Below, piece after piece: positions 1-9,012 of a DNA stretch of 64,000 nucleotides (position 1 is the stretch's first letter; each line of letters starts with the position of its first letter). Under the pieces are notes generated by a model. The model was not told where the DNA came from, searched no databases, and saw only the letters and a list, made by a program, of their open reading frames with translations. Both the position numbers and the translations under genes were made by a program. Source of the stretch: Pseudescherichia sp031979925 (lineage in GTDB: Bacteria; Pseudomonadota; Gammaproteobacteria; Enterobacterales; Enterobacteriaceae); NCBI RefSeq assembly GCF_031979925.1, contig NZ_DALZFB010000004.1, forward strand, positions 248,001 through 312,000, given 5' to 3'.

Positions 1-522
1 CCACAGGCGCGGACGGTAGTTGTTATCGAAAATCACCTTGCCGCCGTTAGCGCGGCACTCGCGCAGCAGGGAGAGCAGCTTGTCACGGCTGGCCGGGCTT
101 AAGATCGCCAGGCTGATCCCGCTCAGGTAGAGGTAGTCAAAGGTCGCCAGCTCTTCACAGATGGCGGCGGCCTGCTCGCTCTCCAGCCAGAATTTAGCCG
201 CGGCCTCGTTGCGCCAGTAGTAGAAGGTACGCTCGCCGGTGCTGTCGGTCTCGATGTAGTAGAGACCCGGCAGGCGGTTCTCCATGCGCTGGGTGAGGGA
301 GGTATCAACGCTTTCGCTCTGCCAGGCGTCCAGCATCTGCTGGCTAAAATTATCCGTCCCCAGCGCCGTGACGTAGTGTACCGACAGCGCGGTCGGATCG
401 ACCTGGCGGGCAACGTAAACGGAGGTATTTAAGGTATCGCCACCAAAGCCACGGTTCACCTCTGTGCCTTTCTGTGACAGCTCAATCATGCATTCGCCAA
501 TGACGGCAATTTTCCTGGACAT
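1..522 (-). CDS. kdgK: 2-dehydro-3-deoxygluconokinase (KDG kinase), 3' end outside the window
   Basis: Phosphorylates 2-keto-3-deoxygluconate to KDPG in the cytoplasm, the step that feeds uronate catabolism into the Entner-Doudoroff aldolase. The first 174 codons are present and open up to the window edge. The N-terminus begins MSRKIAVIGECMIELSQKG and continues with RGFGGDTLNT, which follow E. coli KdgK closely; this is the PfkB/ribokinase sugar kinase fold. I chose the ATG at 522 because it matches the E. coli start; another in-frame ATG lies two codons upstream at 528. It is divergent from pdeH. A KdgR-like operator lies about 70 bases upstream. Confidence 0.93.
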   Translation of the reverse strand, partial: MSRKIAVIGECMIELSQKGTEVNRGFGGDTLNTSVYVARQVDPTALSVHYVTALGTDNFSQQMLDAWQSESVDTSLTQRMENRLPGLYYIETDSTGERTFYYWRNEAAAKFWLESEQAAAICEELATFDYLYLSGISLAILSPASRDKLLSLLRECRANGGKVIFDNNYRPRLW

Positions 523-591
523 AGTCATCAACCTGAGTCGGATAAATATTGGGGTTAGTGTGCGTTGCGCGTGCTGCGTGGTCAATCATAT

Positions 592-606
592 TAAAACAAC
601 GTTCCA
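592..606 (-). promoter_or_regulatory. possible KdgR operator upstream of kdgK
   Basis: TAAAACAACGTTCCA fits the KdgR consensus TRAAAYRNYRTTTYA with one mismatch and is placed upstream of kdgK, a known member of the KdgR regulon. Assignment is by motif only. Confidence 0.4.
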
Positions 607-680
607 ATAAATTTTTGAGCTGGCGCGTGTTAAGTGCAGATTCCGCCTCGCAGAATTTTATTTTGCTGCCTGATTGAACA

Positions 681-707
681 TAAAGTTCTCACCCATTGCG
701 CCGATAA
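681..707 (+). promoter_or_regulatory. sigma-28 (FliA) flagellar promoter of pdeH
   Basis: TAAAGTTC at 681-688 and GCCGATAA at 700-707 are separated by 11 bases, an almost perfect match to the FliA consensus TAAAGTTT-N11-GCCGATAA. The promoter ends about 50 bases before the pdeH start. In E. coli pdeH (yhjH) is a class III flagellar gene, so the match is expected and implies an intact motility regulon elsewhere in the genome. Confidence 0.92.
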
Positions 708-758
708 CTCCTAGACGAGTTCCGCCAGGTCACTCACTCTATTACAGGACATCTGACA

Positions 759-1529
759 ATGAAGTTGAAGCAGGTTATCCAGCGGCTAAGCATTCCGGAG
801 GCGAGCATTGAAAGCCTGGAAGAGCGGCGCTACTGGCTGCAATGTGAACGTGCCTACACTTACCAGCCCATCTATCGAGTAGATGGCAGCCTGATGGCAA
901 TCGAAGTATTAACGATCGTTACGCACCCGGATAATCCATCGCAGCGTATTGCGCCTGACCGCTACTTTGCGGAGGTTGCGGTCCGTCAGCGCCTGGACGT
1001 CATGCTGGAGCAGATCAACCTGCTCGCCCAGCAAAACGACTTTTTTGTGCAGAATAACGTGCTGGCGTCAATCAACGTCGATGGCCCAACCCTGCTGTCG
1101 ATGCGCCAGAATCCACAAATGATGGCGCTGGTTGAGACCCTGCCGTGGCTGCGCTTCGAGCTGGTGGAGCATATCCGTCTGCCGGAGGACTCCTCGTTTG
1201 CCTCGATCTGTGAAATTGGTCCGCTGTGGCTGGATGACTTTGGTACCGGCATGGCAAACTTCTCTGCCCTGAGCGAAGTGCGCTACGACTACATCAAAGT
1301 AGCCCGCGAGCTGTTCATCATGCTGCGCAAGACGCCGGAAGGGCGTAACCTCTTCACGCTGCTGCTGCAGCTAATGAATCGTTACTGCCAGGGCGTAATT
1401 GTCGAAGGTGTGGAGACGCTGGAGGAGTGGCGCGACGTGCAGGCGTCACCGGCTTTTGCCGCACAGGGTTACTTCCTCTCTCGCCCCGTACCGCTGGCAA
1501 ACCTCGAAAGCGTTATTCTCGCTTTATAA
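759..1529 (+). CDS. pdeH: cyclic-di-GMP phosphodiesterase PdeH (YhjH), stand-alone EAL domain
   Basis: Hydrolyses c-di-GMP in the cytoplasm and keeps levels low so that YcgR does not brake the flagella. The 256-residue protein is one EAL domain without sensory part, the same length as E. coli YhjH (255). Visible motifs are the degenerate EAL (MAIEVLT, near residue 49), NVDGPTLL, the catalytic WLDDFGTGMANFS (about residues 157-169), YDYIKVARE and GVIVEGVET. It is transcribed from the FliA promoter just upstream and is divergent from kdgK. Close agreement with the E. coli protein along the whole length makes the call secure. Confidence 0.97.
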   Translation: MKLKQVIQRLSIPEASIESLEERRYWLQCERAYTYQPIYRVDGSLMAIEVLTIVTHPDNPSQRIAPDRYFAEVAVRQRLDVMLEQINLLAQQNDFFVQNNVLASINVDGPTLLSMRQNPQMMALVETLPWLRFELVEHIRLPEDSSFASICEIGPLWLDDFGTGMANFSALSEVRYDYIKVARELFIMLRKTPEGRNLFTLLLQLMNRYCQGVIVEGVETLEEWRDVQASPAFAAQGYFLSRPVPLANLESVILAL

Positions 1530-1603
1530 CATCAGGTTGCACTCCTTTCCCTCAGGCTCAGCTATCTTTATGACAGGCAAGGCAAGAATGGAAGGATGCA
1601 AGC

Positions 1604-3664
1604 ATGACAAGAACAAGCAAGGCAATCATTGCCGTCCTGGGAACGCTTTTGTTGCTGATCGTGGTGGCTATCATCATTATCGCGACCTTTGACTGGAACC
1701 GTCTTAAACCGACTATCAATGAGAAGGTCTCCACTGAGCTGAATCGTCCCTTTGCGATACGCGGTGATTTAGGGGTCGTCTGGGAGCGGCAGAAGCAGGA
1801 GACCGGCTGGCGTAGCTGGGTGCCATGGCCACACGTGCATGCCGAGGATGTGATCCTTGGCAACCCGCCCGATATCCCTGAGATCACTATGGTGCACCTG
1901 CCGCGGGTTGAGGCCACGCTGGCACCGCTGGCGCTGCTGACGAAGACCGTCTACCTGCCGTGGGTGAAGTTTGAGAAGCCGGATGCCCGGCTGATCCGCC
2001 TGTCCGAGAAAACCAACAACTGGACCTTCAACCTGGCGGGCAGCGATGAGCCAAAGGATGAGGACGCGCCGCCTTCGGCCTGGTCCTTCCGTCTGGACAA
2101 TATTCTTTTCGATCAGGGCCGCGTGGCGGTTGATGACAAGGTCAGCAAGGCCGATGTTGAGATCCTGATCGATCCGCTTGGCAAGCCGCTGCCGTTTAGC
2201 GAAGTCACGGGTAGCGATAAAGAGAAGAACACCAAAGTAGGCGACTACGTGTTTGGCCTGAAGGCGAAGGGGCGCTACAACGGCCAGCAGGTGACCGGCA
2301 CGGGTAAAATTGGTGGCATGCTGGCGCTGCGCAGCGAAGGTACGCCGTTCCCGGTACAGGCTGACTTCCGCTCCGGCAATACCCGCGTAGCCTTCTCCGG
2401 CACGGTAAGCGACCCGATGAAGATGGGCGGGGTCGATCTTAAACTTAAGTTTGCCGGTAACTCGCTGGGTGAGCTGTACGATCTGACCGGTGTCCTGCTG
2501 CCGGATACGCCGCCGTTTGAGACCGACGGTCGGCTGGTAGCGAAAATCGATGCTGAAAAATCCTCCGTCTATGACTACCGCGGCTTCAACGGCCGCATCG
2601 GTGACAGTGATATTCATGGCTCTCTGACCTACACCACCGGTAAACCCCGTCCTAAGCTGGAGGGCGATCTCGAGTCGCGCCAGCTGCGTCTGGCGGATTT
2701 AGGCCCGCTGATTGGCGTCGACTCCGGGAAGGGGGCAGAGAAGTCGAAGCAGTCTGAGGAGAAGAAGGGCGAGAAGACTAACCAGCCCGCAGGCAAAGTG
2801 CTGCCCTACGATCGTTTCGAAACTGACAAGTGGGATACGATGGATGCCGACGTGCGCTTTAAAGGGCGGCGCATTGAGCACGGTAGCTCTTTGCCGATCA
2901 GCGACCTCACGACCCATATTATCCTGAAGAACGCCGACCTGCGCCTTCAGCCGCTGAAGTTTGGCCTGGCAGGGGGAACTATCTCCTCCAATATCCACCT
3001 TGAAGGGGATAAGAAGCCGATGCAGGGGCGGGCAGATATCCAGGCCCGTCGGCTGAAGCTGAAAGAGCTGATGCCGGACGTGGAGCTGATGCAGAAAACC
3101 ATTGGTGAGATGAACGGCGATGCGGATTTCCGCGGCACGGGTAACTCTATTGCCGCGCTGCTTGGCACAAGCAACGGTGATCTGAAGCTGCTGATGAACG
3201 ACGGCGTGGTTAGCCGCAACCTGATGGAGATCCTTGGCCTTAACGTCGGGAACTTTATCGTCGGGCAGATTTTCGGTGACGACGAGGTACGCGTAAACTG
3301 CGCCGCCGCTAACCTGAACCTGGTCAACGGCGTGGCGCGTCCACAGATCTTTGCTTTCGATACTGAGAACGCGATCATCAACGTCACCGGGACCGCCAGC
3401 TTCGCCTCAGAGCAGCTTGATCTCACCATCAATCCGGAGAGCAAGGGGATCCGTATCGTGACCCTGCGCTCGCCGCTCTACGTGCGTGGCAGCTTCAAGG
3501 ACCCACAGGCGGGCGTGAAGGCGGGTCCGCTGATTGCCCGCGGTGCGGTGGCGGCAGCGCTGGCGACGCTAGTGACGCCGGCAGCGGCGCTGCTGGCGCT
3601 CATCTCCCCGTCGGAAGGCCAGGAGAACCAGTGCCGGAACATCTTGTCGCAGATGAAGAAGTAA
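1604..3664 (+). CDS. yhjG: AsmA family inner-membrane protein YhjG
   Basis: A 686-residue AsmA-like protein. One N-terminal transmembrane segment (about residues 9-28, IIAVLGTLLLLIVVAIIIIA) anchors a large periplasmic part. The AsmA/TamB/YhdP group is implicated in phospholipid transport between the membranes; the exact role of YhjG is not settled. A charged Lys/Glu-rich linker (GAEKSKQSEEKKGEKTNQ) sits near residue 375, and a hydrophobic Ala-rich stretch near the C-terminus. An AAGGAT ribosome site precedes the ATG. Length agrees with E. coli YhjG (691) and the order pdeH-yhjG is conserved. Confidence 0.92.
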   Translation: MTRTSKAIIAVLGTLLLLIVVAIIIIATFDWNRLKPTINEKVSTELNRPFAIRGDLGVVWERQKQETGWRSWVPWPHVHAEDVILGNPPDIPEITMVHLPRVEATLAPLALLTKTVYLPWVKFEKPDARLIRLSEKTNNWTFNLAGSDEPKDEDAPPSAWSFRLDNILFDQGRVAVDDKVSKADVEILIDPLGKPLPFSEVTGSDKEKNTKVGDYVFGLKAKGRYNGQQVTGTGKIGGMLALRSEGTPFPVQADFRSGNTRVAFSGTVSDPMKMGGVDLKLKFAGNSLGELYDLTGVLLPDTPPFETDGRLVAKIDAEKSSVYDYRGFNGRIGDSDIHGSLTYTTGKPRPKLEGDLESRQLRLADLGPLIGVDSGKGAEKSKQSEEKKGEKTNQPAGKVLPYDRFETDKWDTMDADVRFKGRRIEHGSSLPISDLTTHIILKNADLRLQPLKFGLAGGTISSNIHLEGDKKPMQGRADIQARRLKLKELMPDVELMQKTIGEMNGDADFRGTGNSIAALLGTSNGDLKLLMNDGVVSRNLMEILGLNVGNFIVGQIFGDDEVRVNCAAANLNLVNGVARPQIFAFDTENAIINVTGTASFASEQLDLTINPESKGIRIVTLRSPLYVRGSFKDPQAGVKAGPLIARGAVAAALATLVTPAAALLALISPSEGQENQCRNILSQMKK

Positions 3665-3683
3665 GCAGGAGAGCAGGATAGAT

Positions 3684-3717
3684 AAGCCCGGTGGCGTTAG
3701 CGCTTACCGGGCTTTTA
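3684..3717 (+). terminator. REP-like hairpin and terminator after yhjG
   Basis: AAGCCCGGT (3684-3692) pairs perfectly with ACCGGGCTT (3706-3714), followed by a short T-rich stretch. Confidence 0.7.
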
Positions 3718-3860
3718 CTATTTTAATTTGATAGCGTGCAGCGGTGGTAAGAACAGTCTCAGTTTCATAATCGCTGGCTTAGTGGATGGCAGCCGTACTG
3801 GATTGGTTAACTCTCTAGCTGCTACTCTAATGTGATATTATCTCAACATATCGCTTCACA

Positions 3861-4373
3861 ATGCCGTCACGCCTTAACTTTTTAAACCTTTCTGCAACAA
3901 CTCTCCTGTTGGCCACTACTTGCACGCAGGCCGACCATACCATCTCGTTTAATACTGGCTCATTTGTCTATCATCTTCTTGGGAATCATGGCCAATACAC
4001 GGAGAAGTTTGATAATGAATTTTATTCGGTCGAAAAGAGACTTCCTGACCACCCTGACTACAGTCTGCTCGTCGGGACAATGAGAAACAGCTACGGGGAT
4101 CGTTGCCTCTCTCTGGGCGTCAGAAAAGACTGGGCGGAGAAGGATAACATTGTTTTTAAGGGCATTTACGGTTACACCGGCGAATTCTTTTTTGATGAAT
4201 TCAGCAAATGCGGCGATGAGGGCATCTATCACTCATTTAAAAATATCACCGGAGTGGGTTTCGCACCCTATATATATCATGCGGTTCAGTATAACTTTAC
4301 CAACTATTTTGGTGTGGAATCAGGGATCATTTTCCCTTCAGTATTTGTAGTAAGCCTGAACTGGCGGTTCTGA
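3861..4373 (+). CDS. hypothetical exported protein, probable outer-membrane beta-barrel
   Basis: I do not recognise this 170-residue protein. It starts with a likely signal peptide (hydrophobic LNFLNLSATTLLLATT, cleavage probably near residue 25 before DHTISF). The rest shows alternating aromatic and polar residues typical of short beta strands (YGYTGEFFF, HAVQYNFTNYFG, GVESGIIFP) and ends SLNWRF, with the terminal Phe that marks many outer-membrane barrels for assembly. Two Cys residues remain after the signal. The gene is more AT-rich than its neighbours, lacks a good ribosome site before the ATG, and sits between yhjG and yhjE where E. coli has no gene, so it is probably acquired. Confidence 0.6.
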   Translation: MPSRLNFLNLSATTLLLATTCTQADHTISFNTGSFVYHLLGNHGQYTEKFDNEFYSVEKRLPDHPDYSLLVGTMRNSYGDRCLSLGVRKDWAEKDNIVFKGIYGYTGEFFFDEFSKCGDEGIYHSFKNITGVGFAPYIYHAVQYNFTNYFGVESGIIFPSVFVVSLNWRF

Positions 4374-4388
4374 GCGGAACGTATGATG

Positions 4389-4471
4389 CTACGCCCGGCG
4401 GCGCTTACGCTTGCCGGGCCTACGGATCCCACAACCACCTCTGTGCCCGGTAAGCGCTACCGGGCTTTTTT
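4389..4471 (+). terminator. REP element followed by intrinsic terminator between convergent genes
   Basis: A REP-like palindrome (ACGCCCGGC ... GCCGGGCCTA, 4391-4423) is followed by a second stem, GCCCGGTA (4445-4452) with TACCGGGC (4458-4465), and six T residues. The T run is on the plus side, so it serves the 3861 gene. Confidence 0.7.
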
Positions 4472-4475
4472 ATGC

Positions 4476-5798
4476 TTACAGGGACTGATTCTTGGTTTCG
4501 TGGGTCAGCACCAGGGCAATCAGCGTCAGGGCTGCCATCGCCGCCAGGTAGACGCCCACGTAGAACAGGCCGTAGTTGGCAGTCAGCCAGGCGGCAATAT
4601 ACGGCGCAACCGACGCGCCCAGGATGGACGAGACGTTATAGGAGAACGACGCCCCGGTATAGCGTACTTCAGTCGGGAACAGCTCCGGCAGCAGCGCGCC
4701 CATTGGGCCAAAGGTCAACCCCATCAGGCTCAGGCCAATCAGCAGGAAGGCCATCACCAGCGCCTGGCTGCCGGAACCCAGCAGCGGCTGGAAGACAAAC
4801 AGGGCAAAGATAATGATCAGCGAGGTGATGACGATCATACTCTTGCGTCGACCGTAGGCATCCGCCAGCAGTCCAGCAATCGGCACCATTACGCCAAAGC
4901 CAATCACCGCCAGCATCAGCATCCACAGGACTTCATTACGCGGCAACCCAAGGCCAGCTGGCGCGGGAGCCGTGCTGTAGGTCATGGAGTAGACGGTCAT
5001 AATGTAGAACAGCGTGTAGGTCGCCAGCATAATAAAGGTGCCCAATACGGTTACGCGGACGTGTTTGGTCAGCAGCGTACCCAGCGGGATCTTCACCTGC
5101 TTTTTAGCAGCGGCCACTTTGGCGAACACCGGGGACTCATGCAGGGAGACGCGGACGTAGAGGCCAATCAGCACCAGCACGGCGGAGAAGATAAACGGCA
5201 CACGCCAGCCCCACTCCATAAACTGCTCGTCGGTCAGCAGCCACGACAGCAGCAGGAAGGTGCCGTTAGCGAAGAAGAAGCCGATTGGCGCACCCAGCTG
5301 CGGGAAAGAGCCGTAGAGCGCCCGCTTGCGTGCCGGGGCATTCTCGGTCGCCAGCAGCGCTGCGCCGCCCCATTCGCCACCGAGGCCCAAACCCTGACCA
5401 AAGCGCGCCAGCGCCAGCAGCAGCGGAGCAAAAATACCGATGGTGGCGTAGCTCGGCAGCAGGCCGATCAGCACCGTAGAGATCCCCATCGTCAGCAGGG
5501 ATGCCACCAACGTGGCTTTACGCCCGACGCGATCGCCAAAGTGACCAAACACCGCAGAGCCGATCGGACGTGCCACGAAGGCGATAGCAAAGGTCGCCAG
5601 CGACTGTAGCGTGGCCGCCGTCGGGTCACCCTGCGGGAAGAAGATATGCGGAAAGACGATGACCGCCGCGGTGGCATAGATATAGAAGTCGAAAAACTCA
5701 ATCGCCGTACCAATGAGCGAGGCGACGACAACTTTATTACGCGAGTTGACCGGAGGGCTTTCCTGTTCGTGATCGAGCGTTGTGGCTGTAGCTTGCAT
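4476..5798 (-). CDS. yhjE: MFS transporter YhjE (metabolite:H+ symporter family)
   Basis: A 440-residue inner-membrane secondary transporter of the metabolite:proton symporter (ShiA/ProP/KgtP-like) group. About twelve transmembrane segments are visible. The first is preceded by the family signature SLIGTAIEFFDFYIYATAAV (about residues 29-48), and the MFS loop 2-3 motif appears as GHFGDRVGRKATL. The C-terminus (EVRYTGASFSYNVSSILGAS) is typical of the family. Length and sequence agree with E. coli YhjE. The substrate is not established. It is transcribed away from yhjD's upstream neighbours, with about 270 bases of AT-rich leader between it and yhjD. Confidence 0.93.
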   Translation of the reverse strand: MQATATTLDHEQESPPVNSRNKVVVASLIGTAIEFFDFYIYATAAVIVFPHIFFPQGDPTAATLQSLATFAIAFVARPIGSAVFGHFGDRVGRKATLVASLLTMGISTVLIGLLPSYATIGIFAPLLLALARFGQGLGLGGEWGGAALLATENAPARKRALYGSFPQLGAPIGFFFANGTFLLLSWLLTDEQFMEWGWRVPFIFSAVLVLIGLYVRVSLHESPVFAKVAAAKKQVKIPLGTLLTKHVRVTVLGTFIMLATYTLFYIMTVYSMTYSTAPAPAGLGLPRNEVLWMLMLAVIGFGVMVPIAGLLADAYGRRKSMIVITSLIIIFALFVFQPLLGSGSQALVMAFLLIGLSLMGLTFGPMGALLPELFPTEVRYTGASFSYNVSSILGASVAPYIAAWLTANYGLFYVGVYLAAMAALTLIALVLTHETKNQSL

Positions 5799-6070
5799 AG
5801 AAATTTCTTATTTTTGGCGAACGAAGGGCCATATTACGCACAGCAAAAGCGACATTTCAATCTGTAACAGAGTGGACAGGCGGTGATAAAAACGGCAAAA
5901 AGTGAATAATCTTTATGCCTGAGTTTTGGCATCTATGAAATGCTTCACAGAAATTGAATATCAGCAGATAAAACCAGTTTCTGGTTAAATAAAAGTTACG
6001 GACTGGTTTTTAATCCTGAAATGGGGAGTTGGGCTGAAACTTTGCGTTTTGATTCAGCCCAATAGTACGG

Positions 6071-7111
6071 TTAAAGGGTCTCTTTACCCGGCATTTTTAC
6101 GTCGTCTTTATACTCTGCGGTAGCGATCCATGCCGCACAGAAGAGCGTCAGGCGGGCGAAGAAGTAGAAGAAGGCCATGATACCGAGCACCGAGCCAAAC
6201 GCCGCCCCTGACGGAGAGGTTACCAGCGAAGGCAGCGTCCAGGTCATGATGATCTTAATCACCTCAAAGCCGACCGCCGCAATCAGCGTGCCGCGAATCA
6301 GGGCCTTCTTGCGTGGACGGTGGCGCGGCAGCCGCCAGAAGATCCAGAAGAAGAGCAGGAAGTTAGCGCAGATGGAGATCGCCAGGCCAATCAGCTGCCA
6401 GGCTGGTTTAAGCCACTCTATGTAGTCCAGATAGAGCGCGGAGATAATCATCTGCTGGGCCGCACCGGCGATAGAGGTGATGGAGAGGGTGATCACCAGC
6501 GCGATCAGCAGGCCTATCAGCGAAACAAAGTCGCGGAAATATTTTACCCAAATCTTCTCACTGTCCTGGGGCGTACGCTCCCACTCGTCCCGGGACTGGG
6601 CGCGGATCGCTTCGCGCAGGTTGCCCATCCAGTTAATTCCTGAGTAGAGCGCGACCGCCAGACCGACAATACCCACGGTAGTACGCTGCTCTACGGCGGT
6701 TTTTATGGTATTGCGCAGCGTATCGGCCAGGGTGCGGTCGCTGACGTTGAGTAGGATCTTGTTAAAGATGTCCTGCAGCAGCGTGGGGTGAGAGACCAGC
6801 ACAAAACCTGCGGCGGCAAATGACACCATCAGGATGGGGATCATCGACAGGAACGAGAAGTAAGTAATGGCCGCGCCAAACTGGTTGCCCATTCGGTCAT
6901 TGAAGCGTTCGGTAGCGCGGATCAGGTGTGCAACCATCGGGCGGCGCTGGATCTTCTCCGCCGCTTCGGTGACCGTCTCCACTACACCTTCTGCCTTGCC
7001 GCTCAGCAGCGGCTCTGACTCAGCCTCAGGCTTGTCGGTGGTATCGACCTTTTTAACAGGTTCGTAGTCCAGGTGCGGGACAGGTCGCTTGGCGCTATTT
7101 TCCGGGGTCAT
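6071..7111 (-). CDS. yhjD: inner-membrane protein YhjD (YihY/BrkB family)
   Basis: A 346-residue polytopic membrane protein of the YihY/virulence factor BrkB family. The N-terminal about 75 residues are polar; then about six membrane segments follow, with family motifs GAAITYFSFLSMIPILMV and YSGINWMGNLREAIRAQ. In E. coli a YhjD point mutation lets cells survive with lipid IVA lacking Kdo, which suggests a part in lipid or lipid A transport; this is family knowledge, not visible here. E. coli YhjD is 337 residues and also lies between yhjE and the LysR gene yhjC. Confidence 0.92.
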   Translation of the reverse strand: MTPENSAKRPVPHLDYEPVKKVDTTDKPEAESEPLLSGKAEGVVETVTEAAEKIQRRPMVAHLIRATERFNDRMGNQFGAAITYFSFLSMIPILMVSFAAAGFVLVSHPTLLQDIFNKILLNVSDRTLADTLRNTIKTAVEQRTTVGIVGLAVALYSGINWMGNLREAIRAQSRDEWERTPQDSEKIWVKYFRDFVSLIGLLIALVITLSITSIAGAAQQMIISALYLDYIEWLKPAWQLIGLAISICANFLLFFWIFWRLPRHRPRKKALIRGTLIAAVGFEVIKIIMTWTLPSLVTSPSGAAFGSVLGIMAFFYFFARLTLFCAAWIATAEYKDDVKMPGKETL

Positions 7112-7169
7112 CAGTACGGCTTCCTTCTCTGCTTAGCGTGATGTAACGCAAATTATAGACTCTCATCAC

Positions 7170-8078
7170 CTAAGCGGGTGAATCGACGTAATCCTTCATG
7201 ACGCTCGCCAGCCACTCCATAAACAGGTGTACCCGCCGGGAGAGGTTGCGGCGATGGGGATAGATCAGCGAGACCGGCATCGGCTCGGCGCGGTACTGGG
7301 GCAGGATCTCCACCAGTTTGCCCTGGCGCAGGGCGTCACGTACGCCGGTGCGCGGCACCTGGATAATCCCCAGCCCCGCCAGGCACGCTGCATGATAGGT
7401 CTCGGTGCTGTTGACCGTCAGGATCCCACCGGTCTTGATCCAGCGCGTGGTGTTGTCCTGGTAAAGCTCAAAGCCCTGCGGCCGCGTGCCAAGGTGGACA
7501 GCGTAGTGAACCACCGCGTGAGAGGAGAGATCCTCCAGTGTCTCCGGGTAGCCAAAACGCTCCAGATAGCCGGGGCTGGCACAGTTAATCACCGCCAGCC
7601 TGCCCAGCGGGCGGGCAATTAATCCGGAATCCTTCAGCGTGCCGACGCGCACCACACAGTCAAAGCCCTCGCGGATCACATCCACCAGCCGGTCGCTGCT
7701 GCTGAGTTCGATTTCAATGCCGGGATACTGCTGCACAAAAGCGGGCAGGCGGGGGATCACCAGATTGCGTGCCACCCCCACCGGCATATCTACCCGCAGC
7801 TTGCCGCTGACGCTGGCCGGGTCGTGGATAAACAGGCCGTCCAGCTCGTCAAGGTTAGAGAGCAGATCCTTTGCGCGCTCGTAGTAGACCATGCCGTCCT
7901 GGGTGAGCTGCACCCGGCGCGTAGTGCGGTGCAGCAGCTGGGTGCCAAGATGGTTTTCCAGACTTTGGACCTGGCGCGAGACGCTCCCTTTGGGCACGCC
8001 AAGGGAGTCGGCGGCGCGGGAAAAGCTTGCCAGCTCCGCGACACGAACGAAAAGCTGCATTGCGTAAATTTTATCCAT
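7170..8078 (-). CDS. yhjC: LysR-type transcriptional regulator, YhjC-like
   Basis: A LysR regulator of 302 residues from the ATG at 8078 (MDKIYAMQLFVRVAEL); four more upstream codons are open, but this start matches E. coli YhjC. The N-terminal winged helix reads SFSRAADSLGVPKGSVSRQVQSLE (about residues 18-41), followed by the effector-binding domain (SGKLRVDMPVGVARNLVIP). The E. coli homologue lies at the same place beside yhjD. It is divergent from the SDR gene at 8198; the 119-base gap is a natural site for LysR control of that gene, which is inference from arrangement. Confidence 0.87.
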   Translation of the reverse strand: MDKIYAMQLFVRVAELASFSRAADSLGVPKGSVSRQVQSLENHLGTQLLHRTTRRVQLTQDGMVYYERAKDLLSNLDELDGLFIHDPASVSGKLRVDMPVGVARNLVIPRLPAFVQQYPGIEIELSSSDRLVDVIREGFDCVVRVGTLKDSGLIARPLGRLAVINCASPGYLERFGYPETLEDLSSHAVVHYAVHLGTRPQGFELYQDNTTRWIKTGGILTVNSTETYHAACLAGLGIIQVPRTGVRDALRQGKLVEILPQYRAEPMPVSLIYPHRRNLSRRVHLFMEWLASVMKDYVDSPA

Positions 8079-8197
8079 CCATGCCACCAATTGTTGTTAT
8101 CAATGAAACAGTGAAGCGCATTCAGCAGACTTTATTGTTTATCTACCACCTAATAAGCTCTTTCTCAATCACCCCACCATCAGAAATGAGGTTTCTT

Positions 8198-8956
8198 ATG
8201 ACGCATCGTATTGCATTAGTGACCGGCGGCAGCCGTGGATTGGGAAAAAACGCTGCATTGAAGCTGGCAGAGAAGGGCGTGGATATTATCCTGACGTGGA
8301 ATAGCCAGGAGAAAGATGCGCAGGATGTGGTACGCGAAATTGAGCTTAAAGGCGCGAAGGCCATGGCTTTGCAGCTCAACGTCGGGGATAGCGCCAGCTT
8401 CGCCAGCTTCACCCGTCAGGTGCAGGAGCAGCTAAAACAGATTTGGCAGCGCGACACCTTTGATTACTTAATAAACAACGCCGGAATCGGCCTGAACGCC
8501 GCCTTTACCGAGACCACCGAGGCGCAGTTTGACCAACTGGTGAACATCCATTTCAAGGGGCCGTTCTTTCTGACCCAGCATCTGCTGCCGCTGATTAAAA
8601 ACGGCGGGCGGATCCTAAACGTCTCCAGCGGTCTGGCGCGCTTTGCCCTGCCGGGCTATGCAGCCTATGCGGCGATGAAAGGAGCGATGGAGGTCTTAAC
8701 CCGCTACCAGGCAAAAGAGCTAGGCGCGCGGGGTATCTCGGTAAATATCATTGCGCCGGGGGCCATTGAAACCGATTTTGGCGGCGGGCGGGTACGCGAT
8801 GATGAACAGCTAAATCAGTTTGTCACCTCGCAAACGGCGCTGGGACGTACCGGCCTGCCGGATGATATCGGCAGCGCAATAGCGGCATTGCTGGGTGATG
8901 AGCTGGGGTGGATGAACGCCCAGCGCATTGAGGTCTCGGGGGGAATGTTCTTATAG
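8198..8956 (+). CDS. short-chain dehydrogenase/reductase
   Basis: A classical SDR of 252 residues, NAD(P)-dependent, cytoplasmic. The Rossmann glycine motif is VTGGSRGLGKNAA (about residues 7-19), NNAGIG lies near residue 92, and the catalytic Tyr/Lys pair is YAAMK. I chose the ATG at 8198 (MTHRIALVTGG) because an ATGAGG ribosome site lies just upstream; the longer open frame back to 8027 overlaps the divergent regulator and is unlikely. The substrate is unknown. Divergent LysR genes often control such neighbours. Confidence 0.85.
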   Translation: MTHRIALVTGGSRGLGKNAALKLAEKGVDIILTWNSQEKDAQDVVREIELKGAKAMALQLNVGDSASFASFTRQVQEQLKQIWQRDTFDYLINNAGIGLNAAFTETTEAQFDQLVNIHFKGPFFLTQHLLPLIKNGGRILNVSSGLARFALPGYAAYAAMKGAMEVLTRYQAKELGARGISVNIIAPGAIETDFGGGRVRDDEQLNQFVTSQTALGRTGLPDDIGSAIAALLGDELGWMNAQRIEVSGGMFL

Positions 8957-8965
8957 AGATAAAAA

Positions 8966-8996
8966 CGCCGGGCAGCGCTGGCGCTGGCCCGGCCTA
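8966..8996. repeat. REP-like palindrome
   Basis: GCCGGGC-AGCGCTGGCGCT-GGCCCGGC lies between the convergent SDR and OB-fold genes. Confidence 0.6.
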
Positions 8997-9012
8997 CAAT
9001 GTTACGAGTCCA

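Noticed and set aside
4383..5609. 408-codon frame on the plus strand opposite yhjE
   Set aside because: It is the antisense shadow of a GC-rich conserved gene; its translation is Gln/Arg/His-rich without domains.
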